From positions 1,488,001 through 1,552,000 of the forward strand of contig NZ_CP067101.1 of the NCBI RefSeq assembly GCF_016616425.1: a stretch of 64,000 nt of DNA, written 5' to 3'. The first letter of the stretch is position 1; every line of letters starts with the position of its first letter. Shown here piece by piece: positions 10,269 through 18,784 of this stretch. Below the pieces are notes generated by a model. That model ran no database searches. It saw only the letters and a program-made list of their open reading frames with translations, and was not told the origin of the DNA. This DNA is from Bradyrhizobium diazoefficiens (GTDB lineage Bacteria; Pseudomonadota; Alphaproteobacteria; Rhizobiales; Xanthobacteraceae). The position numbers and the translations under genes are program-made.

Positions 10269-10640
10269 TTACCGGCGCCAGGCAGCACCGATCAGGAAGC
10301 CGATGCCGAGCGCCAGGCCGACGGTCGCGAGCGGCCGCTGTGTGATCGCGTCTTCGAGCGTCTCCTCGATCGATCCGTAAGCGTCCTGTGCCGCGCCCAT
10401 CATTGCGTTGCCGCGCTCCGACATGTCGTCGATCGCGGTATCCATGTTCTCGCGCGCCTGGCGATGGCCGCGGCGGGCCTGCTTGCTCGTGGAATTGGCA
10501 AAAGTGTTGAGCGCGTCGGTGATCTGGTCGGTGAGGGCGGCGATATCGCTTTTCACGGCTGCTACATCCTTCTCGAGGCGTTCTCTGGTGGCTTTGTCGG
10601 TCCAGTCTTTCACCCCGGCTTCGGTATCGGTCGTGGACAT
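10269..10640 (-). CDS. DUF883 (YqjD/ElaB-like) membrane-anchored stress protein
   Basis: A 123-residue protein beginning MSTTDTEAGVKDWTDKATRE at ATG 10640, behind GGAGCTCCCG. It has a long amphipathic helical region (residues 15-95) and a C-terminal glycine-zipper membrane anchor 'RPLATVGLALGIGFLIGAAW' ending in Arg-Arg. This is the DUF883 layout of E. coli YqjD/ElaB, inner-membrane proteins that bind ribosomes in stationary phase. An EcfG-type promoter at 10679-10703 lies directly upstream, which supports general-stress control. The longer reading frame upstream (to 10745) covers that promoter and is not used. Confidence 0.82.
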   Translation of the reverse strand: MSTTDTEAGVKDWTDKATRERLEKDVAAVKSDIAALTDQITDALNTFANSTSKQARRGHRQARENMDTAIDDMSERGNAMMGAAQDAYGSIEETLEDAITQRPLATVGLALGIGFLIGAAWRR

Positions 10641-10678
10641 CGGGAGCTCCAAACTGTTAACGGCTGAGATAGCCGGAA

Positions 10679-10703
10679 AACGTTTCGTCCTCGGGGAAGT
10701 TCC
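10679..10703 (-). promoter_or_regulatory. EcfG-type general stress promoter upstream of the DUF883 gene
   Basis: On the minus strand the sequence reads GGAAC, 16 nt, CGTT, an exact match to the alphaproteobacterial EcfG (SigmaEcfG) consensus. It ends about 39 nt before the ATG at 10640. The element and the stress family of the gene support each other. Confidence 0.75.
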
Positions 10704-10719
10704 GTTCGCGGAAACCGGG

Positions 10720-11832
10720 TCAATCCTGCGGAAGCTGCGGCGCATCCGCCGGCAACAGATGCTCCTTGAGGATCAGCGCGACGATCAGGAGCGGTGACGA
10801 CAGGAAAGCACCCATCGGCCCCCACAACCAGGTCCAGAACGCGAGCGCGAGCAGCACGGCGAGTGCATTCAGTGCCAGGCGCCGCCCGATGATCGTCGGC
10901 GTGACGAAGTGTCCCTCCAGGAAGGTAATGCCGCCGAAAGCCAGCGCCGCCATCAGGCCGCCGCCGATGGTCGGGAAGGCGACCAGCCCCACCACGACCA
11001 GTATGGCGAACATCGCGATCGGCCCGATGATCGGGATGAAGTTGAGGGTTGCTGCAAGCGCGCCGAGCCCGGCCGGGTTGGGCATGCCGGTGACCGCACA
11101 GACGAGGCCGGTGGCGACGCCGACGCCGATATTGATGACCGTGACGGTCAGGAGGTAGTTGCCGAGATGGACCTCGATCTCGTTGAGGATCCGAAGCGTG
11201 CGCAGCCGGGCGCCGCGGTCGCTGAACGTCATGATCAGCGCCCGGCGCAGGTCACGCCAGCTCGCGATGAACAGGATCAGGGTGACGAAGAAGAGCAGGA
11301 ATTCGGTGAAGGTCGGCGTGAGGAATTCCAGCGTCGGCTGCACCCAGTCGAATTTCGGAAACTGGAAGCTTGGCAGTCCTTCGGAGCCACCGACCATGGC
11401 CTGCAGCTCGCGCCACAGTGCCAGCGGCCGGTCGAATACGTGCAGCTTGTCTTTCAATTGCGCGCCGAGCTCCGGCAGGCGCGAGCTCCATTCCATGATA
11501 GGGGAAGCGATCAGAGCGACGGCGAAGGCGACAACCGTGGTCACTGCGACCACGATCAAAACGGCGCCGAGCGCGCGCGGGACCCTGCTCCGTTCGAGGA
11601 AGCTTGCGGCCGGCGACAGCATGGTGCCGACGACGAAGGCCATCACCACCGGCAGGAAGAACGCCTTGCCGACATAGAGTGCGGCGACGATGGCGATCAG
11701 CAAGAGGCCGGCAAGCGCGAAGGCGACGAATTCGGTGCGGCGGATCACCGGCGGCAGCTCGATATGGCTGTCGGGAAGCGGGTCGCCTTCGCTGTTGCCG
11801 GGAATCAAACGTTCACTGGGAAGGACGCGCAC
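10720..11832 (-). CDS. AI-2E family transporter (PerM/TqsA-like permease)
   Basis: A 370-residue membrane protein with about seven to eight transmembrane helices: two near residues 37-78, one near 90-110, and the C-terminal cluster from ~200 on. It has the family's 'GLVAFPTIGGGLMAALAFGGITFLEGHFVTP' type region (residues ~275-310) and a cytoplasmic or periplasmic helical insertion between. Members export AI-2 or act as Na+/H+ antiporters; which applies here is unknown. Translation starts at GTG 11832. The gene end is 17 nt beyond the EcfG site of the DUF883 gene, so it probably forms its own transcript. Confidence 0.85.
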   Translation of the reverse strand: MRVLPSERLIPGNSEGDPLPDSHIELPPVIRRTEFVAFALAGLLLIAIVAALYVGKAFFLPVVMAFVVGTMLSPAASFLERSRVPRALGAVLIVVAVTTVVAFAVALIASPIMEWSSRLPELGAQLKDKLHVFDRPLALWRELQAMVGGSEGLPSFQFPKFDWVQPTLEFLTPTFTEFLLFFVTLILFIASWRDLRRALIMTFSDRGARLRTLRILNEIEVHLGNYLLTVTVINIGVGVATGLVCAVTGMPNPAGLGALAATLNFIPIIGPIAMFAILVVVGLVAFPTIGGGLMAALAFGGITFLEGHFVTPTIIGRRLALNALAVLLALAFWTWLWGPMGAFLSSPLLIVALILKEHLLPADAPQLPQD

Positions 11833-12042
11833 AACCTCTCTCCCGCACGGAAAGCCCCGATCCGCGTGCCCGTTGACGAGCTGACAATGCGCGAGTGGTG
11901 CGGGGGTTCCATCGCGGCTTCGTGAATACGTGCTCGCTTGACTGTGACAAGACTGCCGCGCGCTGCGCCGGAACTTGGATCGTGCCTGCGGAGTTCATTG
12001 GGAAGCGCATCACCCTGATGCATACCTCCCACGGGGCAGCAC

Positions 12043-12816
12043 ATGACAAAATTTTCTGCAGTCCGTCGCAGCTTTTCGCCGCGCGCCGTCACCGCCCTTG
12101 CCTTCGCAACCGCTCTGCTCGCGGTGCCGTTCGGCGGCGCGAGCGCGCAGACGTTCGGCTATGCGCCGATGCAGCCGCAGGCGTACCCGCAGGATCCGGG
12201 TTACTCGCAGGGCTATCTGAACGAGGCGCCGTCGGCGGCCGACGAAGATGCTCAGCTGCCCGATCGCCTGCGCAAGCAGATCGTCGGCTTCGACCGCAGC
12301 GAGCCGGCCGGCACCATCGTGATCGATACCAACAACACCTATCTCTACTACGTGCTCGGCCACGGTCGTGCCATCCGTTATGGCGTCGGCGTCGGCCGCG
12401 AAGGTTTCACCTGGTCCGGCGTGCAGAGCGTGAGCCGCAAGGCGGAATGGCCGGACTGGCATCCGCCGGCCCAGATGATCGCGCGTCAACCCTATCTGCC
12501 GCGCTTCGTCGCCGGCGGTCCCGGCAATCCGCTCGGTGCGCGGGCGATGTATCTCGGCTCCAGCGAATACCGCATTCACGGCACCAACGATCCCTCCACG
12601 ATCGGCAAGTTCGTCTCCTCCGGCTGCATCCGCATGACCAACGAGGACGTCATCGACCTGTTCAACCGTGTCAATGTCGGTGCCAAGGTCGTGGTGCTGC
12701 CGAAGAACGCGCCGCTGATGGCCAGGGGCGGGGATCCCGTGCGCAAGCGTCCGGCCGTCACGGCGATGCCCTCGGGTCGGCAAGCGCTGAATATCTCGGC
12801 GTCGTCGGTGAACTAG
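12043..12816 (+). CDS. L,D-transpeptidase (YkuD/ErfK family)
   Basis: A 257-residue periplasmic enzyme. A signal peptide (cleavage near residues 34-38, 'GGASAQ') precedes a YkuD domain from about residue 88 ('GTIVIDTNNTYLYYVLG'). The catalytic motif is 'IHGTNDPSTIGKFVSSGCIR' (His ~176, Cys ~196). It cross-links peptidoglycan stems 3-3 or anchors proteins to peptidoglycan. A GGAAC element occurs ~90 nt upstream but its -10 half is imperfect. The DUF2865 gene follows after 17 nt and is likely co-transcribed. Confidence 0.93.
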   Translation: MTKFSAVRRSFSPRAVTALAFATALLAVPFGGASAQTFGYAPMQPQAYPQDPGYSQGYLNEAPSAADEDAQLPDRLRKQIVGFDRSEPAGTIVIDTNNTYLYYVLGHGRAIRYGVGVGREGFTWSGVQSVSRKAEWPDWHPPAQMIARQPYLPRFVAGGPGNPLGARAMYLGSSEYRIHGTNDPSTIGKFVSSGCIRMTNEDVIDLFNRVNVGAKVVVLPKNAPLMARGGDPVRKRPAVTAMPSGRQALNISASSVN

Positions 12817-12833
12817 GAGTTCAGTGAGGTCAC

Positions 12834-13484
12834 ATGGGTAAACGCTCGATCGGCAAACTGGCCGTTGGCGCGGCGGCAATGCTTGCCGTTGCATTCTTCG
12901 GCCTTGCGCTGACCCCGACGGCACATGCGGAAGATTTTTTCTCGGCGCTGTTCGGCGCGTTTGGGGCGCGACCTCCACAAATCCGGGTGCCGTTCCCCAA
13001 CGATGACATGCCGCGTTACGACGCGCCGCGCCAGCGGGCCGCCCATGGCGGCGGCGCGGCCTATTGCGTGCGCGGCTGCGATGGCCGCTACTTCCCGGCG
13101 CAAGGCGCCGATGCCGAGAGCAAGGCCCAATCCTGCAAGAGCTTCTGCCCAGCTTCGGAAACTTCGCTGGTCTATGGCAGCAATATCGACGACGCCACGA
13201 CAGAGAATGGAAAGCCCTATTCCGACATGCCGAACGCCTTCCGCTATCGCAGCGAGATCGTCGCGGGCTGCACTTGTAACGGCAAGGATCCGGCCGGGCT
13301 CGCTCAGGTCAAGATCGAGGACGATCCCACCCTGCGCAAGGGCGACATCGTCGCTGGCGCCGACGGCCTGATGGTCGCCAGCCGCAACGCCGACGATCGC
13401 CGTGGCGCCGCAATGAATTTTTCGCCGCTGCCGAAATCGGTGCGCGCCAAATTCCGCCATGTACCCGTGGTGGCGAAGGAATAG
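12834..13484 (+). CDS. DUF2865 domain secreted protein
   Basis: A 216-residue protein with a signal peptide ending near 'PTAHA-ED' (residue ~32). The mature part has the DUF2865 pattern of conserved cysteines: 'YCVRGCDGRYFP', 'SCKSFCP' and 'GCTCNGKDP', likely disulfide-bonded in the periplasm. The family is common in Rhizobiales and has no assigned function. Location 17 nt after an L,D-transpeptidase suggests an envelope role. The stop codon lies in a 19-bp tandem duplication. Confidence 0.85.
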   Translation: MGKRSIGKLAVGAAAMLAVAFFGLALTPTAHAEDFFSALFGAFGARPPQIRVPFPNDDMPRYDAPRQRAAHGGGAAYCVRGCDGRYFPAQGADAESKAQSCKSFCPASETSLVYGSNIDDATTENGKPYSDMPNAFRYRSEIVAGCTCNGKDPAGLAQVKIEDDPTLRKGDIVAGADGLMVASRNADDRRGAAMNFSPLPKSVRAKFRHVPVVAKE

Positions 13485-13512
13485 TGTGCGTTTGAAGGAA
13501 TAGTGTGCGTTT
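13475..13512. repeat. Exact 19-bp tandem duplication over a stop codon
   Basis: The 19-mer GAAGGAATAGTGTGCGTTT occurs at 13475-13493 and immediately again at 13494-13512. The first copy contains the TAG stop of the DUF2865 gene. Perfect identity suggests a recent event. Confidence 0.95.
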
Positions 13513-13601
13513 AGAGTGACGTTCCTGGCGCGATGCGCCGCTTATTGCGTGCTGATCGTGGAAGTGCGTATTAACTAGAAGTTGCAGTAGGTTGCCGCGA
13601 C

Positions 13602-13626
13602 GGAACCGGTGCGGGCGACACGCGTT
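13602..13626 (+). promoter_or_regulatory. EcfG-type general stress promoter
   Basis: GGAAC (13602-13606), 16 nt, CGTT (13623-13626): exact EcfG consensus. It lies 39 nt upstream of the ATG of the 51-residue membrane protein. Confidence 0.75.
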
Positions 13627-13665
13627 GGAGCAGTGGTCGCAATTTGCCTGGAGGGGGGTCTCGCG

Positions 13666-13821
13666 ATGCTGGTGGGCGTACTCGTCACTTTTCTTGTCGT
13701 TATTCTCGTACTTTATCTCATCAACATGCTACCGATGGACGGCCGCGCCAAACAGATCGCACGCGTGATCGTTATCATCATCGGTATCGTCTCGCTGCTG
13801 AAATATCTCGCGGTGTTCTAG
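13666..13821 (+). CDS. Small (51-residue) membrane protein, Thivi_2564-like
   Basis: A 51-residue protein starting MLVGVLVTFLVVILVLYLIN at ATG 13666, directly behind a strong GAGGGGGGT ribosome site (13651-13659). It consists of two transmembrane helices (residues 2-20 and 31-49) joined by a short 'PMDGRAKQIAR' loop. The size and 'LINMLPMDGRAKQI' loop match the small family labelled Thivi_2564 membrane proteins, of unknown function. An EcfG promoter precedes it and a bidirectional terminator follows, so it is a free-standing stress-induced gene. A GTG-initiated longer frame (13609) would overlap the promoter and is rejected. Confidence 0.8.
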   Translation: MLVGVLVTFLVVILVLYLINMLPMDGRAKQIARVIVIIIGIVSLLKYLAVF

Positions 13822-13840
13822 CGGGCTACTGCTCTCGAAC

Positions 13841-13868
13841 AAAAGCCCCGGCTTGAGCCGGGGCTTCG
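13841..13868. terminator. Bidirectional hairpin terminator
   Basis: AGCCCCGGCT (13844-13853) pairs perfectly with AGCCGGGGCT (13856-13865). It separates the convergent small membrane protein gene and csbD-like gene. The run of T on the minus strand (TTTTGTTCG) is the better U-tract. Confidence 0.8.
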
Positions 13869-13879
13869 TTCGTGCCGCG

Positions 13880-14086
13880 CTAGTGCAGCGACTTGAGCCA
13901 GTCGTCGACGTCCTGACGAACCTGGTCCTTGGCCTTGCCGTAGCGTTCCTGGAGCCGACCTTCGAGCTGCTCGCGGCGTCCCTCGATCAATTTGAGGTCG
14001 TCGTCGGTGAGCTTGCTCCATTTCTCCTTCGCCGATCCCTTGAACTGCTTCCAGTTTCCTTCGACCCGATTCCAGTCCATGACCAT
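13880..14086 (-). CDS. CsbD family stress protein
   Basis: A 68-residue hydrophilic protein (66 if started at the second Met, 14080) with the CsbD signature 'MDWNRVEGNWKQFKGSAKEKW' (residues 3-23, given partly) and the 'KLTDDDLKLIEGRREQLEGRLQERYG' helix, here split over the C-terminal half. CsbD-like proteins are general-stress proteins of unknown mechanism, often among the most strongly sigma-dependent stress genes in Rhizobiales. An EcfG promoter lies 24 nt upstream. Confidence 0.92.
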   Translation of the reverse strand: MVMDWNRVEGNWKQFKGSAKEKWSKLTDDDLKLIEGRREQLEGRLQERYGKAKDQVRQDVDDWLKSLH

Positions 14087-14109
14087 CTCCCGTTGGTTGA
14101 TGGCGTTAC

Positions 14110-14135
14110 AACGCGAGCCCCGGGCGGCCTGTTCC
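14110..14135 (-). promoter_or_regulatory. EcfG-type general stress promoter upstream of csbD-like gene
   Basis: On the minus strand: GGAAC, 17 nt, CGTT. It matches the EcfG consensus and ends 24 nt before the start codon. Confidence 0.75.
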
Positions 14136-14161
14136 GGCGCACGGCGCGACGTTTCGCCCGA

Positions 14162-14187
14162 TAAAAAACCCCGGCGGGTGCCGGGGC
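14162..14187 (-). terminator. Rho-independent terminator of glcB
   Basis: Minus-strand stem GCCCCGGC/GCCGGGG with a 4-nt loop, followed by TTTTTTAT. It is placed 35 nt after the malate synthase stop, a textbook intrinsic terminator. Confidence 0.9.
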
Positions 14188-14221
14188 TTTGAGGTAACCG
14201 GGGGGCTCGGCCGGCCGCCTG

Positions 14222-16387
14222 TCAGCCGAGAGCCTTGGCCTCGCGGCGGCGCGCGGTGAGAATGTACTCGGTGTAGCCGTTTGGCTGCTCGCGACCCTTG
14301 AAGATCAGGTCTCGGGCGGCCTTGAAGGCGACGCCGTCGAAGGCGGGTGCCATCGGCTTGTAGATCGGATCGCCCGCATTCTGCTTGTCGACCACGATCG
14401 CCATGCGCTTCAGCGATTCCATCACCTGCGCCTCGGTGATCACACCCTGGTGCAGCCAGTTGGCGAGATGCTGGCTGGAAATGCGCAGGGTGGCGCGGTC
14501 CTCCATCAGGCCGACATCGTGGATGTCGGGCACCTTGGAGCAGCCGACGCCCTGATCGATCCAGCGCACGACATAGCCGAGGATGCCCTGGCAGTTGTTG
14601 TCGATCTCCTGCTTGACGTCGTCGGGCGCCCAGTTCGACTTCGACACCGGAATGGTGAGGATGTCCGAAAGCTTTGCGCGCGGTCCAGCCTTGGTGAGTT
14701 CCTCTTGGCGCGCGATGACGTTGAACTGGTGATAGTGCAGCGCGTGCAGCGTCGCGGCGGTCGGCGAGGGCACCCAGGCGGTGGTGGCGCCGGCCTGCGG
14801 GTGGCCGAGCTTCTGTTGAAGCATGTCCGCCATCTTGTCGGGTGCCGCCCACATGCCCTTGCCGATCTGGGCGTGGCCGGGCAGGCCACAGGCCAGGCCC
14901 ATGTCGACGTTCCAGTCCTCATAGGCCTTGATCCAGGCCTGCGCCTTCATCTCGTTCTTGCGGATCATCGGACCCGCTTCCATCGAGGTGTGGATCTCGT
15001 CGCCGGTGCGATCGAGGAAGCCGGTGTTGATGAACATGATGCGCTTGGAGGCACGCTGGATGCAGGCCTTGAGGTTGACGGTGGTACGCCGCTCCTCATC
15101 CATGATGCCGACCTTGAGCGTGTTCTCGGTCAGACCCAGCATCTTCTCGACGCGGTCAAAAATCTCGCAGGTGAGCGACACCTCGTCCGGGCCGTGCATC
15201 TTTGGCTTGACGATATAGACCGATCCGGTGCGGCTGTTCTTGACCTTGGAATTGCCCTTGAGATCGTGAATGGCGAGCAGGCCCGAGACGGCGGCATCGA
15301 GCAGGCCTTCCGGAATCTCCTCGCCCTTCTCGTCCAGCACGGCGTCGGTGAACATGTGGTGACCGCAATTGCGCATCAGGAGCAGGCTGCGGCCGTGCAG
15401 CTTGACCTCGCCCTTGCCGTCCGGGGTCTTGTAGCTGCGATCGGCATTGAGCGAGCGCGTCAGCGTTTTGCCGCCCTTCTCGAAATCCGCCGACAGCGTG
15501 CCGTTCATCAGACCGAGCGTGTTGCGGTAGACCAGCACCTTGTCCTCGGCGTCGACCGCGGCGACGGAGTCCTCCATGTCGAGGATGGTGGAGACCGCGG
15601 ATTCCATGATGATGTCGGCGACCCCGGCCGGATCGTCCCTGCCGATCGCGCTGCTGCGGTCGATCTTGACCTCGACATGCAGGCCATTGTTGACCAGCAG
15701 CACGGCCGAAGGCGCGGCCGCATCGCCCTGGAAGCCTGCAAACTGCGCGGCGTTCTTCAATGCGGTGGCGTTGCCGCTCTTCAGCTTCACCGCAAGCTGG
15801 CCCGCCACGACGCTATAAGCAGTGACGTCAGTATGGCTGCCGGTCGCGAGCGGCACGGCGCTATCGAGGAACGCCTTGGCCTTGGCGATCACCTTGTCGC
15901 CGCGTGCCTTGTTGTAACCCTTGCCGCTCTCGGTCGGATCGTGCGGGATCGCGTCGGTGCCGTAGAAGGCGTCATAGAGCGAGCCCCAGCGCGCGTTTGC
16001 CGCGTTCAGCGCATAGCGCGCATTGGTGAGGGGCACGACGAGCTGCGGGCCGCAGATCTTGCCGATCTCCTCGTCGACATTGGCAGTCTCGACCTTCTGC
16101 GTCGCCGGCTCAGGAACGAGATAGCCGATCTCCTTCAGGAAGGCGGTATAGGCGTTGAGGTCGAACGTCTTGCCTTTGCCCGCGCGGTGCCAGTCGTCGA
16201 TCTTGGCCTGCAACGTGTCGCGCAATGCGAGCAGCGATCTGTTCTTCGGCCCCAGATCCTTGATGATGGCGGCAAGCCCGGCCCAGAACGCGTCCGGTGC
16301 GATTCCCGTTTGCGGGGCCGCTTCCTTGGCGATGAAATCAAACAGAACGGGAGCGATCTTCAATCCGTGGGCGTCGACGCGTTTCAT
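14222..16387 (-). CDS. glcB: Malate synthase G
   Basis: A 721-residue enzyme condensing glyoxylate and acetyl-CoA to malate in the glyoxylate shunt and glycolate metabolism. Recognised from '[19 protein letters not shown]' at the N-terminus, '[16 protein letters not shown]', '[20 protein letters not shown]', '[18 protein letters not shown]', '[20 protein letters not shown]' and the C-terminal '[19 protein letters not shown]'. Length is normal for the monomeric G isoform. I start at ATG 16387; the open frame continues to 16558 without homology. A terminator follows. No isocitrate lyase lies nearby. Confidence 0.98.
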   Translation of the reverse strand: MKRVDAHGLKIAPVLFDFIAKEAAPQTGIAPDAFWAGLAAIIKDLGPKNRSLLALRDTLQAKIDDWHRAGKGKTFDLNAYTAFLKEIGYLVPEPATQKVETANVDEEIGKICGPQLVVPLTNARYALNAANARWGSLYDAFYGTDAIPHDPTESGKGYNKARGDKVIAKAKAFLDSAVPLATGSHTDVTAYSVVAGQLAVKLKSGNATALKNAAQFAGFQGDAAAPSAVLLVNNGLHVEVKIDRSSAIGRDDPAGVADIIMESAVSTILDMEDSVAAVDAEDKVLVYRNTLGLMNGTLSADFEKGGKTLTRSLNADRSYKTPDGKGEVKLHGRSLLLMRNCGHHMFTDAVLDEKGEEIPEGLLDAAVSGLLAIHDLKGNSKVKNSRTGSVYIVKPKMHGPDEVSLTCEIFDRVEKMLGLTENTLKVGIMDEERRTTVNLKACIQRASKRIMFINTGFLDRTGDEIHTSMEAGPMIRKNEMKAQAWIKAYEDWNVDMGLACGLPGHAQIGKGMWAAPDKMADMLQQKLGHPQAGATTAWVPSPTAATLHALHYHQFNVIARQEELTKAGPRAKLSDILTIPVSKSNWAPDDVKQEIDNNCQGILGYVVRWIDQGVGCSKVPDIHDVGLMEDRATLRISSQHLANWLHQGVITEAQVMESLKRMAIVVDKQNAGDPIYKPMAPAFDGVAFKAARDLIFKGREQPNGYTEYILTARRREAKALG

Positions 16388-16562
16388 GATGGGCTTTCTT
16401 GTTGGAAATGGCTGTTTTTGGCTGCTTTTGACCCGACAGCAGCAAAATGCGCCCATAGAGGACGGCTTTCGGGGCCCTATTAGCCCCAAAACCGGGGCGG
16501 TGAGAAGACCCCGAAGGTTTGTCAAAATGTCAGGACGAGCTGGGGCGGGCCCACACACCGGG

Positions 16563-16831
16563 TGTCATTCCCCGCGCAGGCGGGGAATCTAGTACGCCGC
16601 GGCCTATCGGCTCGATTACTGCTGTCGGTGGAATACTGGGTCGCCCGGTCGAGCCCTACGACGTTCACACATCTTTTTTGGCACTGATCGGCGCGCTGAA
16701 AAACACGAGTCTTCTCAATGCTTGCTCGCCAGGTGACGCCCTCGTTTTTCGAAGCCAGAGGGTCATCTAAGTGCCTGTATTTGAGTCGGTTTTAGAGATG
16801 TGTGAATCGAGTAGGGTCGAGCCGGGCGACG
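16563..16831. repeat. Palindromic intergenic repeat, copy A, interrupted by a MITE
   Basis: In the 464-bp gap between glcB and cysNC, a host repeat begins with a hairpin ATTCCCCGC/GCGGGGAAT and contains a segment with AGTACGCCGCGGCCTATCG. It ends in a palindrome CGCCCGG-TCGAG-CCGGGCG. Copies B (27171-27330) and C (31488-31823) share the central and end sequences. In this copy the terminal palindrome is split by a 163-bp element. No gene is supportable here; the rest of the gap (16388-16562) is featureless apart from AT-richer promoter-like sequence. Confidence 0.85.
16654..16816. mobile_element. 163-bp MITE-like element, copy 1
   Basis: The element has imperfect terminal inverted repeats: CCCTAC and TTCACACATCT match the other end, separated by 4 mismatched bases (17 of 21). 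It is flanked by a 5-bp direct duplication TCGAG at 16649-16653 and 16817-16821. It contains no coding sequence for a transposase, so it would need to be moved in trans. Copy 2 at 31644-31806 differs at one position (CGAAGCC here, CGAACCC there). Confidence 0.9.
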
Positions 16832-16851
16832 ACAGCTGAGGAAGAGAGAAC

Positions 16852-18768
16852 TCAAATATTCGCGGCGAGGTCCACGGCCTCGTCGAACAGCACGCCCGTC
16901 GCTTTCAGCATCTGCTCGATCTCATCTGCCGCTTCGGCGACCGTCCGCGTCGATGTATCGATCACGAGTTCGGCCGCTTGCGGCGCTTCGTAGTCGTTGC
17001 CGATGCCGGTGAACGAAGCCAGCGCGCCGGCGCGCGCCTTCCTGTAATGGCCCTTGGGGTCACGCTCCTCGCAGATCTCGGCCGGCGTTGCGACGTGGAT
17101 CTCGCGGAAGGCGGTGTCGGCGATGCGGCGCGCGGTCGCGCGATCCTCGCGGGCCGGCGAGACGGCAGCGACGATGGCGATGTGGCCGTTACGCGCGAGA
17201 TGCGTCGCGACTTCGGCGAGGCGGCGGATATTCTCGCTACGGTCCGCAGCGGAGAAGCCGAGATCGCTGTTGAGCCCGGCGCGCAGCGTGTCGCCGTCGA
17301 GCAGGATCGGCGAGCCGCCATTGGTGAAGAGCCGCCGCTCCAGTACCTTGGCGAGCGTCGACTTTCCGGAAGCGGGCAGGCCGGTAAACCAGACCACGGC
17401 GCCATTATGCTGATAGCGCGCAGAGCGCTCGTCGGACCGCAGCGCCGATTCCACTGGCACGATGTCGACCGGCACGGCGCGCTGGCCGGCATCGACCGAC
17501 AGCACCAGACCGCCGCCGGCGATGCGCCCGGAGACTTCGATCACCAAACGGCCGGTGCGCGGGTTCTCGGTGTAGGGATCGGTTGCAATCGGATTCGAAA
17601 GAGAAATATCGATCTCTCCGACATGGTTGCGGCCGATCGCTTTGTTCTCTCTGTTTTCGAGCTCGCCCGGATCGACCGCCTTTTCGATCGCCACTACGGT
17701 GGCGCGGCTTTCCTTCGGTCCGCAGCGAACCAGGAGCTGGTCGCCCTTGGCGAGCGGCTTGTCGTGCAGCCAGAAGATGCGCGCGCGCAGCCGACGCGTC
17801 TCGCGCGGGACACTGTTCGCGTGCGCGACGATGTCGCCGCGCTCGATGAACAGCTCGCGATCGAGCGTGATGCCGACCGAGCGGCCCGCGCCTTGCCGGC
17901 CAGAGACCTGCGTCACCGGCCAGCTCTCGACCGTCTTGATCCTGGCGATCTTGCCGGCTGGCATGATCACGATCTCGTCGCCGGCCTGGAGGCTGCCGGA
18001 TTCGATGCGGCCCGCCACGATGCGGCGGTCATCGAACTTGTAGATCGCCTGCACCGGCAGGCGCAGCGCCAGCGCTTCCAGCGGCCGCGCCGGCTCGAGG
18101 CTATCCAGCGCCTGGACCACGGTCGGTCCCTTGTACCAGCCGATCCGGTCGGTAAGGTCAGCGACGCCGTCGCCGTCGCGCGCGGAAATCGGGATCAGCG
18201 CGGTCGGCTTCACGCCGAGGCCGCTCAGATGCGCGGAAATCTCGTCGCTGATCGCCTTGAAGCGATCGGCGGAGAAGTCGACGCGGTCCATCTTGTTGAC
18301 GACGACTGCGACCTGCTTCACGCCGAGCAGATGCAGGAGATAGCCGTGGCGCCTTGTCTGGTCGCGCACGCCTTCGAGCGCGTCGATGATCAGCACCGCA
18401 CCGTCGGCCTGGGAGGCGCCGGTGATCATGTTGCGCAGGAATTCGGCATGGCCGGGCGCGTCGATCAGCACGATGTCGCGCGAATTGGTGCGGAAGCGGA
18501 TCTGCGTGGTGTCGATGGTGATGCCCTGGTCCCGCTCGGTCTGCAGCGCATCGAGCAGGAACGACCATTCGAACGGCATGCCGCGCCGCGCGCTGACGGC
18601 TTTCAGCATGTCCAGCTTGCCGTCGGGCAAGCTGCCGGTCTCGTGCAGCAGGCGGCCGACCAGCGTCGACTTGCCGTGATCGACATGGCCGACAATGACG
18701 ATGCTGACCTGCGGACGCGTGGTGCCGTTGGGGGTCGCCGGCGAAGCGGGGGAGACAATCATGTTCAT
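16852..18768 (-). CDS. cysNC: Bifunctional sulfate adenylyltransferase large subunit / APS kinase (CysNC)
   Basis: A 638-residue fusion. The N-terminal translation-factor-like GTPase has P-loop 'GHVDHGKST' (~28), 'DAPGHAEF' (G3) and 'NKMD' (G4), with beta-barrel domains to ~440; with CysD it makes APS from ATP and sulfate. The C-terminal APS kinase (from ~455) has P-loop 'GLPASGKST', '[18 protein letters not shown]' and '[10 protein letters not shown]', and makes PAPS. The start codon is 16 nt from the cysD stop, so the two are one unit. Since CysH next door is an APS reductase, the kinase domain is probably for sulfation reactions rather than reduction. Confidence 0.97.
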   Translation of the reverse strand: MNMIVSPASPATPNGTTRPQVSIVIVGHVDHGKSTLVGRLLHETGSLPDGKLDMLKAVSARRGMPFEWSFLLDALQTERDQGITIDTTQIRFRTNSRDIVLIDAPGHAEFLRNMITGASQADGAVLIIDALEGVRDQTRRHGYLLHLLGVKQVAVVVNKMDRVDFSADRFKAISDEISAHLSGLGVKPTALIPISARDGDGVADLTDRIGWYKGPTVVQALDSLEPARPLEALALRLPVQAIYKFDDRRIVAGRIESGSLQAGDEIVIMPAGKIARIKTVESWPVTQVSGRQGAGRSVGITLDRELFIERGDIVAHANSVPRETRRLRARIFWLHDKPLAKGDQLLVRCGPKESRATVVAIEKAVDPGELENRENKAIGRNHVGEIDISLSNPIATDPYTENPRTGRLVIEVSGRIAGGGLVLSVDAGQRAVPVDIVPVESALRSDERSARYQHNGAVVWFTGLPASGKSTLAKVLERRLFTNGGSPILLDGDTLRAGLNSDLGFSAADRSENIRRLAEVATHLARNGHIAIVAAVSPAREDRATARRIADTAFREIHVATPAEICEERDPKGHYRKARAGALASFTGIGNDYEAPQAAELVIDTSTRTVAEAADEIEQMLKATGVLFDEAVDLAANI

Positions 18769-18784
18769 ACCGCAGGCGTCCTGG

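Noticed and set aside
11895..11935. EcfG-like site (GGAAC, spacer, CATT/ATTG) upstream of the AI-2E transporter
   Set aside because: The -10 half does not match CGTT at the right spacing.
11970..12000. GGAAC-N17-AGTT upstream of the L,D-transpeptidase
   Set aside because: Only three of four -10 bases match; too weak to list as a promoter.
14450..16483. 677-codon plus-strand frame
   Set aside because: Antisense shadow of malate synthase G; no recognisable domain.
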